Shown here: piece after piece, positions 43,379-54,370 of the stretch | Numbering within the stretch: position 1 is the first letter of the stretch | How the letters are laid out: every line of letters starts with the position of its first letter | Origin: Aaosphaeria pasadenensis | Taxonomy: Eukaryota > Ascomycota > Dothideomycetes > Pleosporales | Reading direction: 5' to 3' | Assembly (NCBI GenBank): GCA_022813625.1 | Contig: JAKLMB010000056.1 | Location: 29,696 to 93,695, forward strand | Length of the DNA: 64,000 nucleotides | Position numbers and translations under genes: made by a program | Notes under the pieces: model-generated | Seen by the model: only the letters and a program-made list of their open reading frames with translations | Databases searched by the model: none | What the model was told of the DNA's origin: nothing

Positions 43379-44779
43379 CTAAGAACCGTCCTCGGCTGAC
43401 TCGGTATATTCTTGGAGTTTCCAATCCCCTGACCATTCTTTGCAGTCATGATAGTACCTTGTGCCCTCGAACTCGTACCACCATCGGGCACAAGACGTTG
43501 TCCGGGGCACGTCTCCAGATGATTGATGATTTCCTGGCTCGAAGCCGACTGATGTAATGCAATTGATCTCGTCAACCGCTCCTGGCTCCAAGTATCTGGC
43601 TGTTGATTCATACTGACGGACCCTCTCCCATACACCTTCGACGAAAGACTTGAGACCATACTTTTCAAGATCTGTGGAAATCATAGCTTGTGCGAGGCCG
43701 TGCGATGATTTTATGCTGAAGTCAAGATCCCCCTTTATTCGAAAGAGATCGTGTCCATATGCTGGAATGTCGCGTTTCATAAACCAGAAATCCCTTATCA
43801 TCGCCATGATCGCGTCAAGAAATACGCATTGGACCGACTTCTGGTAGTCAACTGCAATCTTGTGTGAAGGGTCAACGAGGGCCATGAAGCCGTAGACCTT
43901 GTCTCGAGGATCTTTACATATCTTATTAAAATACTTTCCAGCAGTGAGAGTAATGTTCCACGACAGACTCTTTGAGGTTTGACCAGCAAACATGAATCTG
44001 GTCTGGTATGCCTCTAACAACCAAATGGTGCTCGGTATCAAAGATCGAACTTCGCCGCAAAGACTTGTATGTTTTGCTTCTAATAGACGCCATGGGACCC
44101 ACACGTTGCCTTCAACTAGAATGAGTATATCCTTTGCGAGCAACAACTCTTGAACAATCCACAATCGATCAAAATATGGATTGCGCAGCAGAGAAAGTGC
44201 CGGCCAACGGAGAGGCACTCTGCCGTCTTTGGCTTTTATCTCGCAAGTATCTTGATTCGAATACGCATCCACTCCTTCCATGAAGTCTGTTGCTGCCTGA
44301 TTCGTCGAGGGAGTAAAGGTTGCGTCATCTCGTAGCCAGACCAGCATGAGCTTGCATCCTACATAGATCTTCCACATCAATGAAACTTGATGGTTCCGCT
44401 CTTGATGATTAGACTGATTGATGCAGATCTGATCGATCCATATGTATGCACTCGACTGATAATGTTCGAGGAATGCAAAAAGATTAGGTAGAATTTGAAA
44501 GGGTTTTCCATCAATGAAGATAGCGTTCTTAGAAGCATCGCTTCCCCACGTGTATGAAAGGGCTGCATACTGTGGAACACTTTCGTAATCAAATGTTTCA
44601 AGACGATAGTGCATTGGCGTTCCTGATGAAGTGTCGATCCTGAGCAGTCGAATCTGGTGTTTGCTTGTATCGAGCGGTTGGTGCTTGTACATTTCGCTGA
44701 CACAACTCTTTTCTGAGTGTGTGGAAGCCATACTCTCGTTGAACTTAGGGTCTTCATGATACTCGACTTGCGTAGACAT
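43379..44779 (-). CDS. HET-domain protein (heterokaryon incompatibility type)
   Basis: A member of the fungal HET family, linked to non-self recognition and cell death after fusion of unlike hyphae. Single exon, 466 residues from the ATG at 44779 (the frame is open further upstream, but that part is unlike the family). The HET domain covers about 70-220: YAALSYTWGSDASKN, the ILPNLFAFLEHY helix, YIWIDQICINQSNHQERNHQV, then the KLMLVWLRDD strand and the LWIVQELLLAK motif. The C-terminal half, with DPRDKVYGFMALV, is the usual HET follow-on with no NACHT, WD or TPR repeats visible. Partner and specificity are unknown; most genomes carry dozens of such genes. Confidence 0.87.
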   Translation of the reverse strand: MSTQVEYHEDPKFNESMASTHSEKSCVSEMYKHQPLDTSKHQIRLLRIDTSSGTPMHYRLETFDYESVPQYAALSYTWGSDASKNAIFIDGKPFQILPNLFAFLEHYQSSAYIWIDQICINQSNHQERNHQVSLMWKIYVGCKLMLVWLRDDATFTPSTNQAATDFMEGVDAYSNQDTCEIKAKDGRVPLRWPALSLLRNPYFDRLWIVQELLLAKDILILVEGNVWVPWRLLEAKHTSLCGEVRSLIPSTIWLLEAYQTRFMFAGQTSKSLSWNITLTAGKYFNKICKDPRDKVYGFMALVDPSHKIAVDYQKSVQCVFLDAIMAMIRDFWFMKRDIPAYGHDLFRIKGDLDFSIKSSHGLAQAMISTDLEKYGLKSFVEGVWERVRQYESTARYLEPGAVDEINCITSVGFEPGNHQSSGDVPRTTSCARWWYEFEGTRYYHDCKEWSGDWKLQEYTESAEDGS

Positions 44780-46066
44780 CGTCTTTAACCCAAAATCAAA
44801 ACAAAGAAGTGGATGTGCGAGAGGAGGAGATAAGAAGCGTGCTGTGGAATGGAGAAGTCTTCTTACTTCGTGGAAACGCATAAATATATCTATCCGACAG
44901 CCTAGAGCAAAGCGAAGCTTGATGCACCCACTTACGGACACTTACCCGAGAGTTTGGTAGAACTGAATCTCATTGGCTAATTAACACAGAGGTAGCCAGG
45001 CATCCTTTCCCAGGCTGTAATAGCAATTCATTGCGTAGGGAAATCCACTTTGAATCTTAAGCACCATACAGCCAGGACAGACTATTACTATCAGAAATAT
45101 CTGATATTTAAATGTATGCAAAAATTGGCAATAGCGCGAGGAGTAGCGAAAGACATAAGTGCGGAGGTAGTCAATAGCTGAATTGGCACGGTCACTTAGG
45201 CATCAACATGGTTGCGCACCTCAACCCTCACGAGTAGAATGGAGAAAGTATGTTGCTGAACAAAAGAGAAATGCGCCTTACTAATAGAAGAGCTGATGAC
45301 CAAGAGTTTAGGGATTGTCCTGGAGATAATGGCCTGCTATTGACCTTTTCTGCATGGCAGAGGACCCCTCAGGTGTGGCTGTGCCGCAACAGGTATCTCC
45401 GCCAGCCTCCTACACCCACGAACCTCCTTCTCTGTAGCAATCTTTTCACCTTTTCATTTACGAGACGGATGGTATATAGACTGCTCTAGAATGAATACAG
45501 GCTCTATGGCCGAAATTCTAGCATCAGTCATTAGATTCGAAGGTATTTCGTCATTGCTAATACGGCTGACCAGAAAGAAGGTACAATCCATGTTCACACG
45601 GACACCAGCCATATTAGGTACTACACAATATTGTGAACTAATATGACCTTCTCAGACGCTATAAGAGCTAGTAGTACACATACATAGGGTGACAGCGCTT
45701 TGTGGGAAGATGTCCGTCTCCAATGACTCGTATGAAGGAGGCGAATTCTCACAGTGTACTGTCAGAGGAAAATGTTCATTCACTAATTCATGTTACAGCG
45801 ACTTCCGCCCAGATCATAAGTGTGGTTGAAGGAGCGACTACATACGAAGGCGAACATTGAGTTAGGCTGTGAGGAACGTATCTCGATGAACAAGTGGGTG
45901 CGAATTGTACGAAACAATCAACTGCAGCCAACACTTGTAGACATTGCTAACAACAAAGACACCGACAGTTCTTCTCAAATCTTGACACCTAACCGAGTAA
46001 TCCAACCCTTACTAAATCTCCCTAGACTCCCTATTGTCAAAATGTTTTATCAAAACTAAATCCTGC
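44780..46066. other. Intergenic, 1.3 kb, no gene seen
   Basis: AT-rich sequence with unrelated short frames only. No transposon-like termini were noticed. Confidence 0.5.
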
Positions 46067-46488
46067 CTAGTACTTGGCTCCTGGAGCAGCAGTCGGTCGT
46101 GCATGCCTAATCGCCAAGTTTCCCGTCGCCGTCGCAACACAAGAACAGACCGCAGCCGCCGAGGCCTGAACCTGCAGGGCAGTTGCGATACCGCAGTTAC
46201 TGATGACACAGGCTTGTGCAGAGGCCTGGATGACCGAGGAGCTGGAGCAGCGGCAGCGGTAGTTGGTTGAATCGCAGCCGGCACCAGATGCGGCAGATTG
46301 GATGCATGGAACCTGAAGGTGGGTTAGTGAAGTGGGATACATTGAGGAGGGTTCTTGCGATGAGGGCTTCGAGGAGGACATACACCGCAGGTTGGGATGG
46401 CGGAGGCAGCGGAGTCGCAAGCTGTTTGGGCGTAGACTGAAGATGTGAGGGCGAATGCCAAAGTAGCGAGGATGGAGAAGGTCTTCAT
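46067..46488 (-). CDS. Small secreted CFEM-domain protein
   Basis: A CFEM protein of 116 residues; the family is found at fungal surfaces and in haem/iron capture or host interaction. Exons 46488-46384 and 46312-46067 join in phase 0 across a GTATGT donor. The first exon encodes the signal peptide MKTFSILATLAFALTSSVYA. The mature chain is almost entirely the eight-cysteine domain: AIPTCGVPCIQ, then GAGCDSTNYRCRC, then QACVISNC and AAAVCSC, with the spacing expected for CFEM. The short tail ends TAAPGAKY and lacks the hydrophobic stretch of a GPI signal, so it is probably released. The aspartate in GCDSTNYRC is at the position that coordinates haem iron in characterised members. Confidence 0.85.
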
Positions 46489-47621
46489 GTTGAATAGATT
46501 CGGGGATTTGGATTGGCTTTCAGTGCAGAGTACAGTAGTGAATGTTTCTTTGTTGATGATGGTAGTTTGGAGAGCAGCAGTTCAATCAATTTATACACTT
46601 CTCAAGGCTCCATCACGAGCAGAACTTAGTCCAATGCTTTTGACATCTGATTCCAATTGTCATTTCTCCGCCCCCGGACGATCGTTATGGAATTGAATTG
46701 CGCCGACGACCGTTACATGAATCCAAGTATGATTCTGTGCGTGATGCATCAAGTTTTGCATCAACATGTGGTAACCCCTCAGATACTACAAGGTTCGGGG
46801 ACATGGCAATCAATATAGACTTCGGCGCCAGTTACCCTTAGCAGAAGGAGGGGAAAGAATCACGAACTTCACTTGTCCATAGTCAGAGGGTTTTGAAGAA
46901 AATCGCTTGGGGGTTGAGCAAAATCCTTGCAATGAACCTTGCAATTAACCCTGCAATGCTCCGAGCCTTGAAATGCGGGGAAGCTTGATCTCCAGGGACA
47001 ATTGATGGAAACGGGAGCTAGGTGACAATGCGTCGAATGCAGTTCACAAGCGGGCCTCGGAATATTTTGTGTTTGCTTTTCAAACATGTGAAGTGCATGG
47101 TGCGAAGTGTTTGAGTAATTAATTTTGCAATTGGTTCATGGTACAAGCTACATACATCACCAGTGCGGACTGTGGCCGCTCAAGGGAATCAAATAGCATC
47201 CGAGAGTAGGAAGTCAATGTAGTCTCAAGTTTCAGTACGTCTAAAGATACCTGAGGGGTCTACCTAGAAGCGCCTTACGCTTATTCCGCTCATAAAGTCG
47301 CCTCAATTGATTACTCCAATTGAGTGAAGCATTACCTTCGCAGCGGGAAACGCCACAAATTGAAAAAAAAATATGAAATGAAGTTCAGTAACGTCTTGGA
47401 ACTTGAGTTGGGACGAAATTTCGAGACGAAGCGCAGAGAAAATACACCCACTGTGTTGGTTGAATCAGTTTACTATCAGCATACAAGATCCACATGCGTG
47501 GCTTACTGTCATCATTCATATGACTGTAGCCTTAAGAGCCATCACCCACATTGTTTCTCCTGCAAAGAAGTCCCTTCGTCGCACTTGCTGTCCTTCAACC
47601 TTCGTCATTCTGCAGTTCAGT
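46489..47621. other. Intergenic, 1.1 kb, no gene seen
   Basis: No supported gene. The left end carries the CFEM promoter on the minus strand. Confidence 0.45.
46588..46597 (-). promoter_or_regulatory. TATA box
   Basis: On the minus strand the sequence reads TATAAATTG about 100 bases before the CFEM start codon. Confidence 0.35.
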
Positions 47622-47975
47622 ATGGCGGGACTACCTGAGCTGACCACTGAGGAGCTTATGAGGAATCGAGGTCCTACCGTAATCGTCCTTGACATAGCCC
47701 CTCGAGCACTTGCGATTATCTTTGTCGCACTACAATTCTACGCAAGACAGATAGAATGTTCGAAGTACTCAAAGTATGACTAGACATTACCTGTTGTCCT
47801 GGTGAGTTTCGGCGCATTCCTGTGCCGATGTTTGTTCTAATCACACTTTGTCAAATTCTGTTCATCCCAACCACCGCAGTCGATGTGAAGATGCTAGAAC
47901 TTGGTCTGGGACGATGGGTCATCATCACCATTCAGAAGGCTTGCATACGCAGCTGGATGGTGATGATGGAGGGTG
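47622..47975 (+). pseudogene. Relic of a rhodopsin-domain (PTH11-like) membrane protein
   Basis: Fragments match the N-terminal part of this family but are broken by stops and frameshifts. An opening segment around 47622-47780 has RGPTVIVLDIAPRALAIIFV and then LQFYARQIECSKY, the TM1 and loop region. A frame change follows directly; another frame shows HYLLSW, matching the DDYLL helix. Around 47880-47925 the stretch VDVKMLELGLGRW resembles the G-x-G-R-H loop. After this nothing aligns, so the remaining helices are lost. The comparison is with the intact gene at 6738-7921 and the general family; no alignment was computed. Confidence 0.5.
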
Positions 47976-48140
47976 GCCGGTTGACCCGCGCCAAGATCCA
48001 TGCGATGCGGCGTAGCACTGGCAAATAACTACATACTTCGAAGAGTCCCACCGAGAGAGATTTCTGCAATCGTTTATCTGTCATCTTAACTGACCTCCTA
48101 TCAATCACATACAAGTCGAAAACCTCGGAATCTCTCCAAC

Positions 48141-49514
48141 ATGAAGCATCCCTGGAAAGAGACTGCGCCTGGGCGAGTGGAGCGCGGACTGGACAGCTCT
48201 GAACGATTCCTCAAAGCCGTTGCAACTCCCTTCAAACCACTGGGGAGAGAGAACTGGGCACTCAACATCATTCTCAATGTCTCATTCGGATCAGAGAAGG
48301 AAACAAAGGATGCGGTGGTACCTGCGCTCCGAGAGGCGTGGGTAAAGCTGCGGTACCACCACCCGTTCATCGCCGCTGACATCCAGCTAGAGGAGAACAA
48401 ATACAAGTATTCGATACCAACCGAGGATATACTGGAACAATGGGTTTTGGAATCGTTCTTCGTCCATGAAGACATATCAGTCGACGAGTTCCTCATCCAG
48501 GCGATGTGGGCCGAGGCGTCGTCTGTGCACTACTTCCCGCAATCATCAGAGATCCTGTTGAGAACGCACCACTGGCTGATTGACGGCATCGGGGGCCTGC
48601 ACTTGGCGAACCGCTTTCTAGAGCTCTATGCTGAAGGGGCTGCAGTCCCGAATCCTCAATTTGGTGACGAGATTAAAAACCTACCGCCTTCTCTCTTCGA
48701 CGCGGCAGGATTCCCTGAAAACGCTACTGGGCCGGAAGTAGTTCAGAAAGCACAAGCCAAGTTCATGGACTTTGCGAGCAATCTACCTTCAATTGGTTTG
48801 CCAGTGGAAGCATCTCCAACGGGACCAGGAGGAACGGTCCGTAAGCATATCAGTTTCGCACAGGACAAGCTTGAAGCGCTGTTGGCTGCTTGCAGGACTA
48901 AGAACATAACCATTGCAGCTGCGGTTCATGCTGCGCTCGCAGTTGTCACCCAGGAAAAAGCATACGAGTCTACGCTGGCGAAGAATTTCACTACCGTGGC
49001 ATTCTTCGATTATCGAAAGTATTTGCCGGCACCTTATAACGATACACGACAGTATCCCACGGGCGTATGGATGCTTGGGTTGCCTTTCTCTTTACCTCCA
49101 GGTGACTTTGCCAGCCAGGCCGAGGCATGCAAGAAAGTTTACAAGCAGCCAGTGGGGCGAGATGAGTTTCCCCTGTTCGACGCTTATGAGACTTTCTGTG
49201 GGATGATGGCAGATGCATTCGGGGCCCCGCCACCGCCGGGCCTTCCGCTCCCATCACAGCCTCAGCTAAGCAGTATTGGTGTGGTCGACGGGAAGATCCA
49301 AAGCTTGTACCAAGGCGCAAGGCCCGTATCGGTTAATCGAGTGGAGCTTGTTCTAGATTCAATGGTTACAACTCCGTTGGTCTTCCAGTGGACCTTTAAC
49401 GGGATCTTCTACATCAACGCATGCTTCAACCAGAATTGGCAGAAGGAAGAATTCATGGAGGACTTCCTGCATCGTATTGGCGACGTGCTCATGGAGGGAC
49501 TGAACGTAGCATAG
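48141..49514 (+). CDS. Condensation-fold acyltransferase (alcohol acetyltransferase-like)
   Basis: An intact single-exon protein of 457 residues with the CoA-dependent acyltransferase/condensation fold. The catalytic motif is THHWLIDGIGG (HHxxxDG) near residue 144. The N-terminal lobe carries LREAWVKLRYHHPFIAAD, and the C-terminal lobe VAFFDYRKYLP with the expected bridging strand. It lacks a DFGWG-type BAHD ending and looks closest to the fungal O-acetyltransferases of sesquiterpene and polyketide clusters (Tri3-like), which acylate a hydroxyl of a metabolite. No signal peptide. It sits about 140 bases upstream of a ruined polyketide synthase on the same strand, so it is probably the survivor of a metabolite cluster; its own substrate may no longer be made. 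Confidence 0.75.
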   Translation: MKHPWKETAPGRVERGLDSSERFLKAVATPFKPLGRENWALNIILNVSFGSEKETKDAVVPALREAWVKLRYHHPFIAADIQLEENKYKYSIPTEDILEQWVLESFFVHEDISVDEFLIQAMWAEASSVHYFPQSSEILLRTHHWLIDGIGGLHLANRFLELYAEGAAVPNPQFGDEIKNLPPSLFDAAGFPENATGPEVVQKAQAKFMDFASNLPSIGLPVEASPTGPGGTVRKHISFAQDKLEALLAACRTKNITIAAAVHAALAVVTQEKAYESTLAKNFTTVAFFDYRKYLPAPYNDTRQYPTGVWMLGLPFSLPPGDFASQAEACKKVYKQPVGRDEFPLFDAYETFCGMMADAFGAPPPPGLPLPSQPQLSSIGVVDGKIQSLYQGARPVSVNRVELVLDSMVTTPLVFQWTFNGIFYINACFNQNWQKEEFMEDFLHRIGDVLMEGLNVA

Positions 49515-49649
49515 ATAATTACAAAAAAGGAATGGCTGACTCTGTGCGACGACAATTGCAAAGCAGCTACAGAGCACTCAAGACTTGTATTGTGATACCT
49601 TAAAGCGTGATAGTCACTGACCATATCATTTAATTCTCTTCATATTCCC

Positions 49650-52090
49650 ATTGCTGTAGAGTGTTCGCACACTCTGACTGGCCAAATCTCCTCGTCGCCT
49701 GCGTGTTTAGCTTTATTAGAACCAACGATGGAATGGCCAGCGAAGGTACTTTTGCAAGGAAGCTCGCTGTAACAGTTCCCTATCATTCGATATTCATGAG
49801 CCAACTTGCAGGCGAGTACTTGAGGCTCTCAGAAGGGCTCGACCCGCCCGGCCGTACCTAAGCCTCAACGGGACCCTGCTCGCATGTTTTCAACATCACA
49901 GGCACTGAAGTGACAGCAAATAAGCTACTTATGCCGAATTACTGGATCCAAAACCTATGCTCTACGGTTCAGTTCCTTAGTGCAATGACAGAAATGCTTT
50001 TAGTATCCAACAAATCTTACCAAGAACCGCAGCAAATCCTTGAGATCGGACCGAACAAGGTACTCCAGTCCCCAGTCAAGGATATCGTAGCTCACTTAAA
50101 TGAAGGAGAAGAATTGGGCTCTGAATCGCTATTGTAACGAAAACAAAATCCCCTCTAGACTGTGGATGATTCAATTGGTCGACTCTGTTGCAAAAGTGTT
50201 CCAATAGACCTCGCGAAGGCAAGGCGCGAATCGACAAAGGTGAACCTTTGTAAGCCGCTGGTTGACCTACCCGTCTACCCGTTCAACCATGCGACGAAAT
50301 ATTGGCATGAGGGTCGCGTTGGACGACTATACAGATTTAGAAAGTCTCTTGGTCACGACCTTCTGGGCAATCAAGTGTCCGACTGGAACGGCGAAGAGCC
50401 TCGATGGCAACACATTGTCAGGTTATCGGAGCATTCATGGCCAAGCGACTACATAAATGAATGTCAGAATCATCTATCCGCCAGGCGCAGTTCGAGTTAT
50501 GGCCATAGAAGCTTTGAGACAACTGAACGATTATGACTATTGGATAATCGCTCCCTTCAATTTCAAGGATGTCTGATTTGAATACGTGCTTGACATACCT
50601 AATAGCGGGGAGGTTGAGACCCAAATTCATCTGCGACGCGATGGTTCCGCACACAAGTTCTACATATATGCTTTTGAATGAGACGATGTGAGAGTGATTT
50701 GTGAAGGTGCCGTGCAGGCCCACAGTAAGAAACCTGAAGCGACAGCCAACGATGAGACTCTTTCGCGAGTGTTCGTGGAACGGTCAAAGAAGTGCCGTGG
50801 TCGAGTCCATACATTACAATATTTCACTCGCATATCAAATATGGGCCACAACTACGGACCTGCTTTCCAGAAGTTCAGTCTCGCGAGCTTCGTCCACGCA
50901 AAGGCATCGATCGGATGCGGTTAGGATAATTGGTTATTTGTCGCCTTCACGAGCTGCGACGCTTCCTGTCTCGATAACTGCAGCGTACCATAGCCTCTAT
51001 AATTCTGCAAGTTTGTAGGAACAGTAGAAAGTCTTGACCGCATCGTATGATCCTGATTTCCGGTTCATTGCTGTCAAGATTGCGAAGTCTTTCGGATCTA
51101 TACCATACGTAGCAGCGATTGACGAGTCAGAGAAGACTGAACTGGTTCGCCAGCGGGATCTGCCGAAAGAGCAGGTAATTGTTTTGAGTGCGCTGGGATC
51201 ACTACAGATCCTTCCTTCAACGTTGACACAATCATCAACACCCTGAGTAGCGAGCAAATGCATCAATTGACGGAATATCTAGCACCCTCTGGACGATTCG
51301 TCAACGTCGCTTCATCTCAACCTCTAAAGTTTTTAACATCACGTGTTCCAGTATCCGGATCCATCAGCTTTTTCAGAGTCGCAGAGGTGCGTCGCAATTC
51401 GCTCAGATCTCGCAATCCGTCCCGGGACTTTTCGACATCGATCAACCTATCAACCCGAAGACATTCTATACTTCGGAAGCAGCCGAGACTTTGAAATACG
51501 TTAGAGATACCGGTTCGAAAGCTGTGGTGCAGTTCAATACCAACGATATAGTAAAGATAATTTGCTTTTCTTTCAAAAACAAGAATTACTTACGGCTAAC
51601 TATGTCAGATCGCATCACCGCGCGCGACAAACCGCAGGTTCTCTCCCGATGGAACCTACATCACCTGGAGGTGGAACCGGCGAAATCGGTCGCGCCATCG
51701 CATACTGGGTCGCAGAGAAAGGCGCAAGAAACATCCTCGTCCTCGGCCGCTCTGGTTCCTGGACCAAGACAGCTCGAAACCTTCTTTCAGATCTAACCGC
51801 CAAAAGAGTCAACATCACAGCCCCTCCCTGCGATTTGCCCGACGAGAAGGTACTGCAGGAGATGTTGAAAGAAGAAAGCCAGACCATGCCGCCCGTAAAG
51901 GCCGTACTCCAAGCAACCATGGTCCTCTGAGAAGGCATCATCATCAACCTCAACGCCGACAACTGGCACGCTGCTCTCGCGCCGAAAGTCCAGGGCACGG
52001 AGAACCTTCACAACAACCTCCCCAAGGACCTGGAGATCATGGAGGATCAAGCGCTGATTGATCTTGCCAATACTGCGGCACAGAAGAGAA
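49650..52090 (+). pseudogene. Degenerate highly reducing polyketide synthase relic
   Basis: Fragments of PKS domains occur in the right order on one strand but in shifting frames with stops. 49661-50137: C-terminal part of the acyltransferase domain (FARKLAVTVPYHS; ILEIGPNKVLQSP). 50162-50924: dehydratase start (LVDLPVYPFNHATKYWHEGR; GHDLLGNQ), then MAIEALRQL in another frame, then MGHNYGPAFQ. 51034-51540: enoylreductase pieces (AVKIAKSFGS; YLAPSGRFVNVA; QSVPGLFDIDQPINP). 51640-52030: ketoreductase (GGGTGEIGRAIAYWV, NILVLGRSGS), with a TGA replacing a codon after the ATMVL strand. Ketosynthase, the catalytic serine part of the acyltransferase, methyltransferase core and carrier protein are absent. 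No product can be made. Domain order is known for fungal reducing PKSs; the decay is seen directly. Confidence 0.82.
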
Positions 52091-53476
52091 AGTGTATATA
52101 ATGAACCAATACACTCTCTTGTGTCATGGGATTCCATTCTCCTAATGAATGCCAATAGGATAGACAAAGGACCAACATTAATATCGATATCAACAGTGCT
52201 TTCTCAATCACCAGCCGACCTTTTGCTTTCTTCAAGATACTCATAGATACTGCACTGGTCCTCAAGTCGAAGACTCTATGGAATATAGCCATTCCTGAAA
52301 GCCTACGGGCAGTTCTATCTTCCTGAAACCTTAGGGAACAGCCATGTACCAACCCCAAGCAACAACTGGAGAAAAACATCAACAACCTGTACTATTTTCT
52401 ACCTTTCTCATTTTCCCACAACCAATGTCTTCACGCCAATGAACAATGCTATGATCTCTGTGACATCCCTCCAGTGCTTCCCTCTCTTCTTTATTCCTCT
52501 CAATCACCAGAGAAACAAACCCCACAAACCGACAACGCACAAACTATCCTCACGATACACCCTCAAGCAAACACATACACCGTAGCAAATACAACAAAAA
52601 CCTTCGTACATCCCACAATCGTACAAACACACAATCCATCCACCTCTGCCATCACGATGTGCGACCCCTACACTACCCTACACTAACGTTACCGCATCCC
52701 GTATTCCCTCTAGCTCCCGCGCACCGTCTCCCCATCATCGATCTACACCTTCCCCCTCGAAGTTAGCGTCCGTCGCGCGCGGCCTATGACGCCTGCGCTT
52801 ACTCTCGGTCGCTAGGCTTAGTACAGCAATGCGTCTAATCGGTGCGTGGGTGCGTGGGTCCCCTTTTTAAGGATGGAGCGAGCACGCCTTATTGCGTGCG
52901 TGTGCGATGGGAGATGGGGATTGCGTGCTACATTGCTTTCGAAAACTTGGATTTTTTTTGTGAGGTTGCTTATGTTAGCTGCCGAGGAATTGTTTCCGCG
53001 CGGAAGTCGGGTGGAGAGGTTTTGATGTTGCGTCATTGTTAAGACATACTGTACATGTAATTACTCTTTTTATTTCCTGAGTGGGTGGGTTGTGAAGGGA
53101 TGAGATGGGGGCATTGTGTAGTTAGGGGAAATTGTCACATTTGGTTTGCATTTGGGAACAAAGAGAGATTTCGAAATGAATTTGATTGTTATTGTGGTTC
53201 AGTGCATAATTTCTTTGTTAGGTACACTTGCCTACTTACACTAATGGTGTTTCTTCACAATATGTGTTGGCACAAACCTATCTATGGATGGCTATGGAAA
53301 AAGTCATCACGGAGATACTCCAGTGCCAAGACAAGGAAGAGCTGCAAGCTTGCTCAATACAGATAGAGATCTTGTCGAACGTTCGTCCGCACGTGGTGCC
53401 CGAAGGAACATATTTTCCTTCTAGCATCCGGCATGCGAGTCATGTTCGTAATTAGTCATGCATCAACATTAACTAG
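52091..53476. other. Intergenic, 1.4 kb, no gene seen
   Basis: No supported coding frame. 52500-52680 is CA/ACA-rich. Confidence 0.5.
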
Positions 53477-54370
53477 TTACCTGAACAAGCGGTACTTCAG
53501 CGGCCGGTCTTCTGTGTTAGCACTCGAAGACACAGTAGTGGACCGTCGTGAAGTGGAAGCTGTCGTTGCTCGAGCATTCTTCAATGCCTCTTGATTGTCT
53601 TTGGCATTCGCGCGTGCTCGTGCCCGTGTCGATGTTGTGCCGGCATCGCTCATAGGAGACGCAGTTCGGGACGACGAGCTTGTGGACGGCGATCGACTCG
53701 GTCCAGAGAAGAGAGTATATTTATATGGACGCGATGATTGGTTGGGCGTCTTCTCCTGTCTTGCCTTCGGTGTCGACATCTCTCTAAGCCATGCTTCGCG
53801 CTGGCCCTTGCGCTCTGCAATCTTCTGCTCATACTCGTGGATCTTGATTTGACAGTATGCGCGCTCATGTGGAGGTAGATTATCCTTAGCCATCTGATCC
53901 ACCCACAGCTCGAGCACATGCTTCAGGTGAGCAACCGATACGAGTTTATCTACCTCATCACGTCTTGCCCGCTCTAGCCGGAAGATGGTCATTTGAGCCT
54001 CGACTCTAGATTTCATTACAGTCTTCTCGCCTTCGGTGGGAGGGTGGGCGGCGGTGCTATTCGCTGGAAATGGTCGTGCATGGTCGCTACGCGTGCTACG
54101 GGCGCAGTGCGACGTTGACAGTCCGACATTCGCCGATGCGAAGTTCTGAAGCTCCTTGTCATAAGTCTCTTTCAGAACGGGGTTGCCCAGGACGTTGTAT
54201 GCTTCCTGCACGCTGTGGAAGATGGAAGCATGTGCGGTGCGCTCATCTTCAGTCAGATTCGCCGTCCTCTCTGGGTGGTGCTCGAGCACGAGGACATTGT
54301 ATACCGCGCGGATGGCAGGGAGGGTTGCGGAAGGATCGAGGCCAAGGATGGTGTAGTAGTTGGACTGCAT
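53477..54370 (-). CDS. J-domain (DnaJ-like) protein with HPE in place of HPD
   Basis: A short J protein of 297 residues, one exon. The J domain is N-terminal (NYYTILGLDPSATLPAIRAVY...EAYNVLGNPVLKETYDKEL, residues 4-80). The loop that stimulates Hsp70 ATPase reads HPE instead of the invariant HPD, so Hsp70 activation may be weak or absent. Residues 115-205 form a charged helical, probably coiled-coil region (RLERARRDEVDKLV; KIHEYEQKIAERKGQR). The last 90 residues are Ser/Thr/Arg-rich and disordered, ending PLKYRLFR. A similar element, YKYTLFSG, occurs about 80 residues earlier, so the tail may carry a repeated short motif. Fungal genomes have several such J-like proteins of unknown role. No signal peptide or membrane helix. 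Confidence 0.8.
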   Translation of the reverse strand: MQSNYYTILGLDPSATLPAIRAVYNVLVLEHHPERTANLTEDERTAHASIFHSVQEAYNVLGNPVLKETYDKELQNFASANVGLSTSHCARSTRSDHARPFPANSTAAHPPTEGEKTVMKSRVEAQMTIFRLERARRDEVDKLVSVAHLKHVLELWVDQMAKDNLPPHERAYCQIKIHEYEQKIAERKGQREAWLREMSTPKARQEKTPNQSSRPYKYTLFSGPSRSPSTSSSSRTASPMSDAGTTSTRARARANAKDNQEALKNARATTASTSRRSTTVSSSANTEDRPLKYRLFR

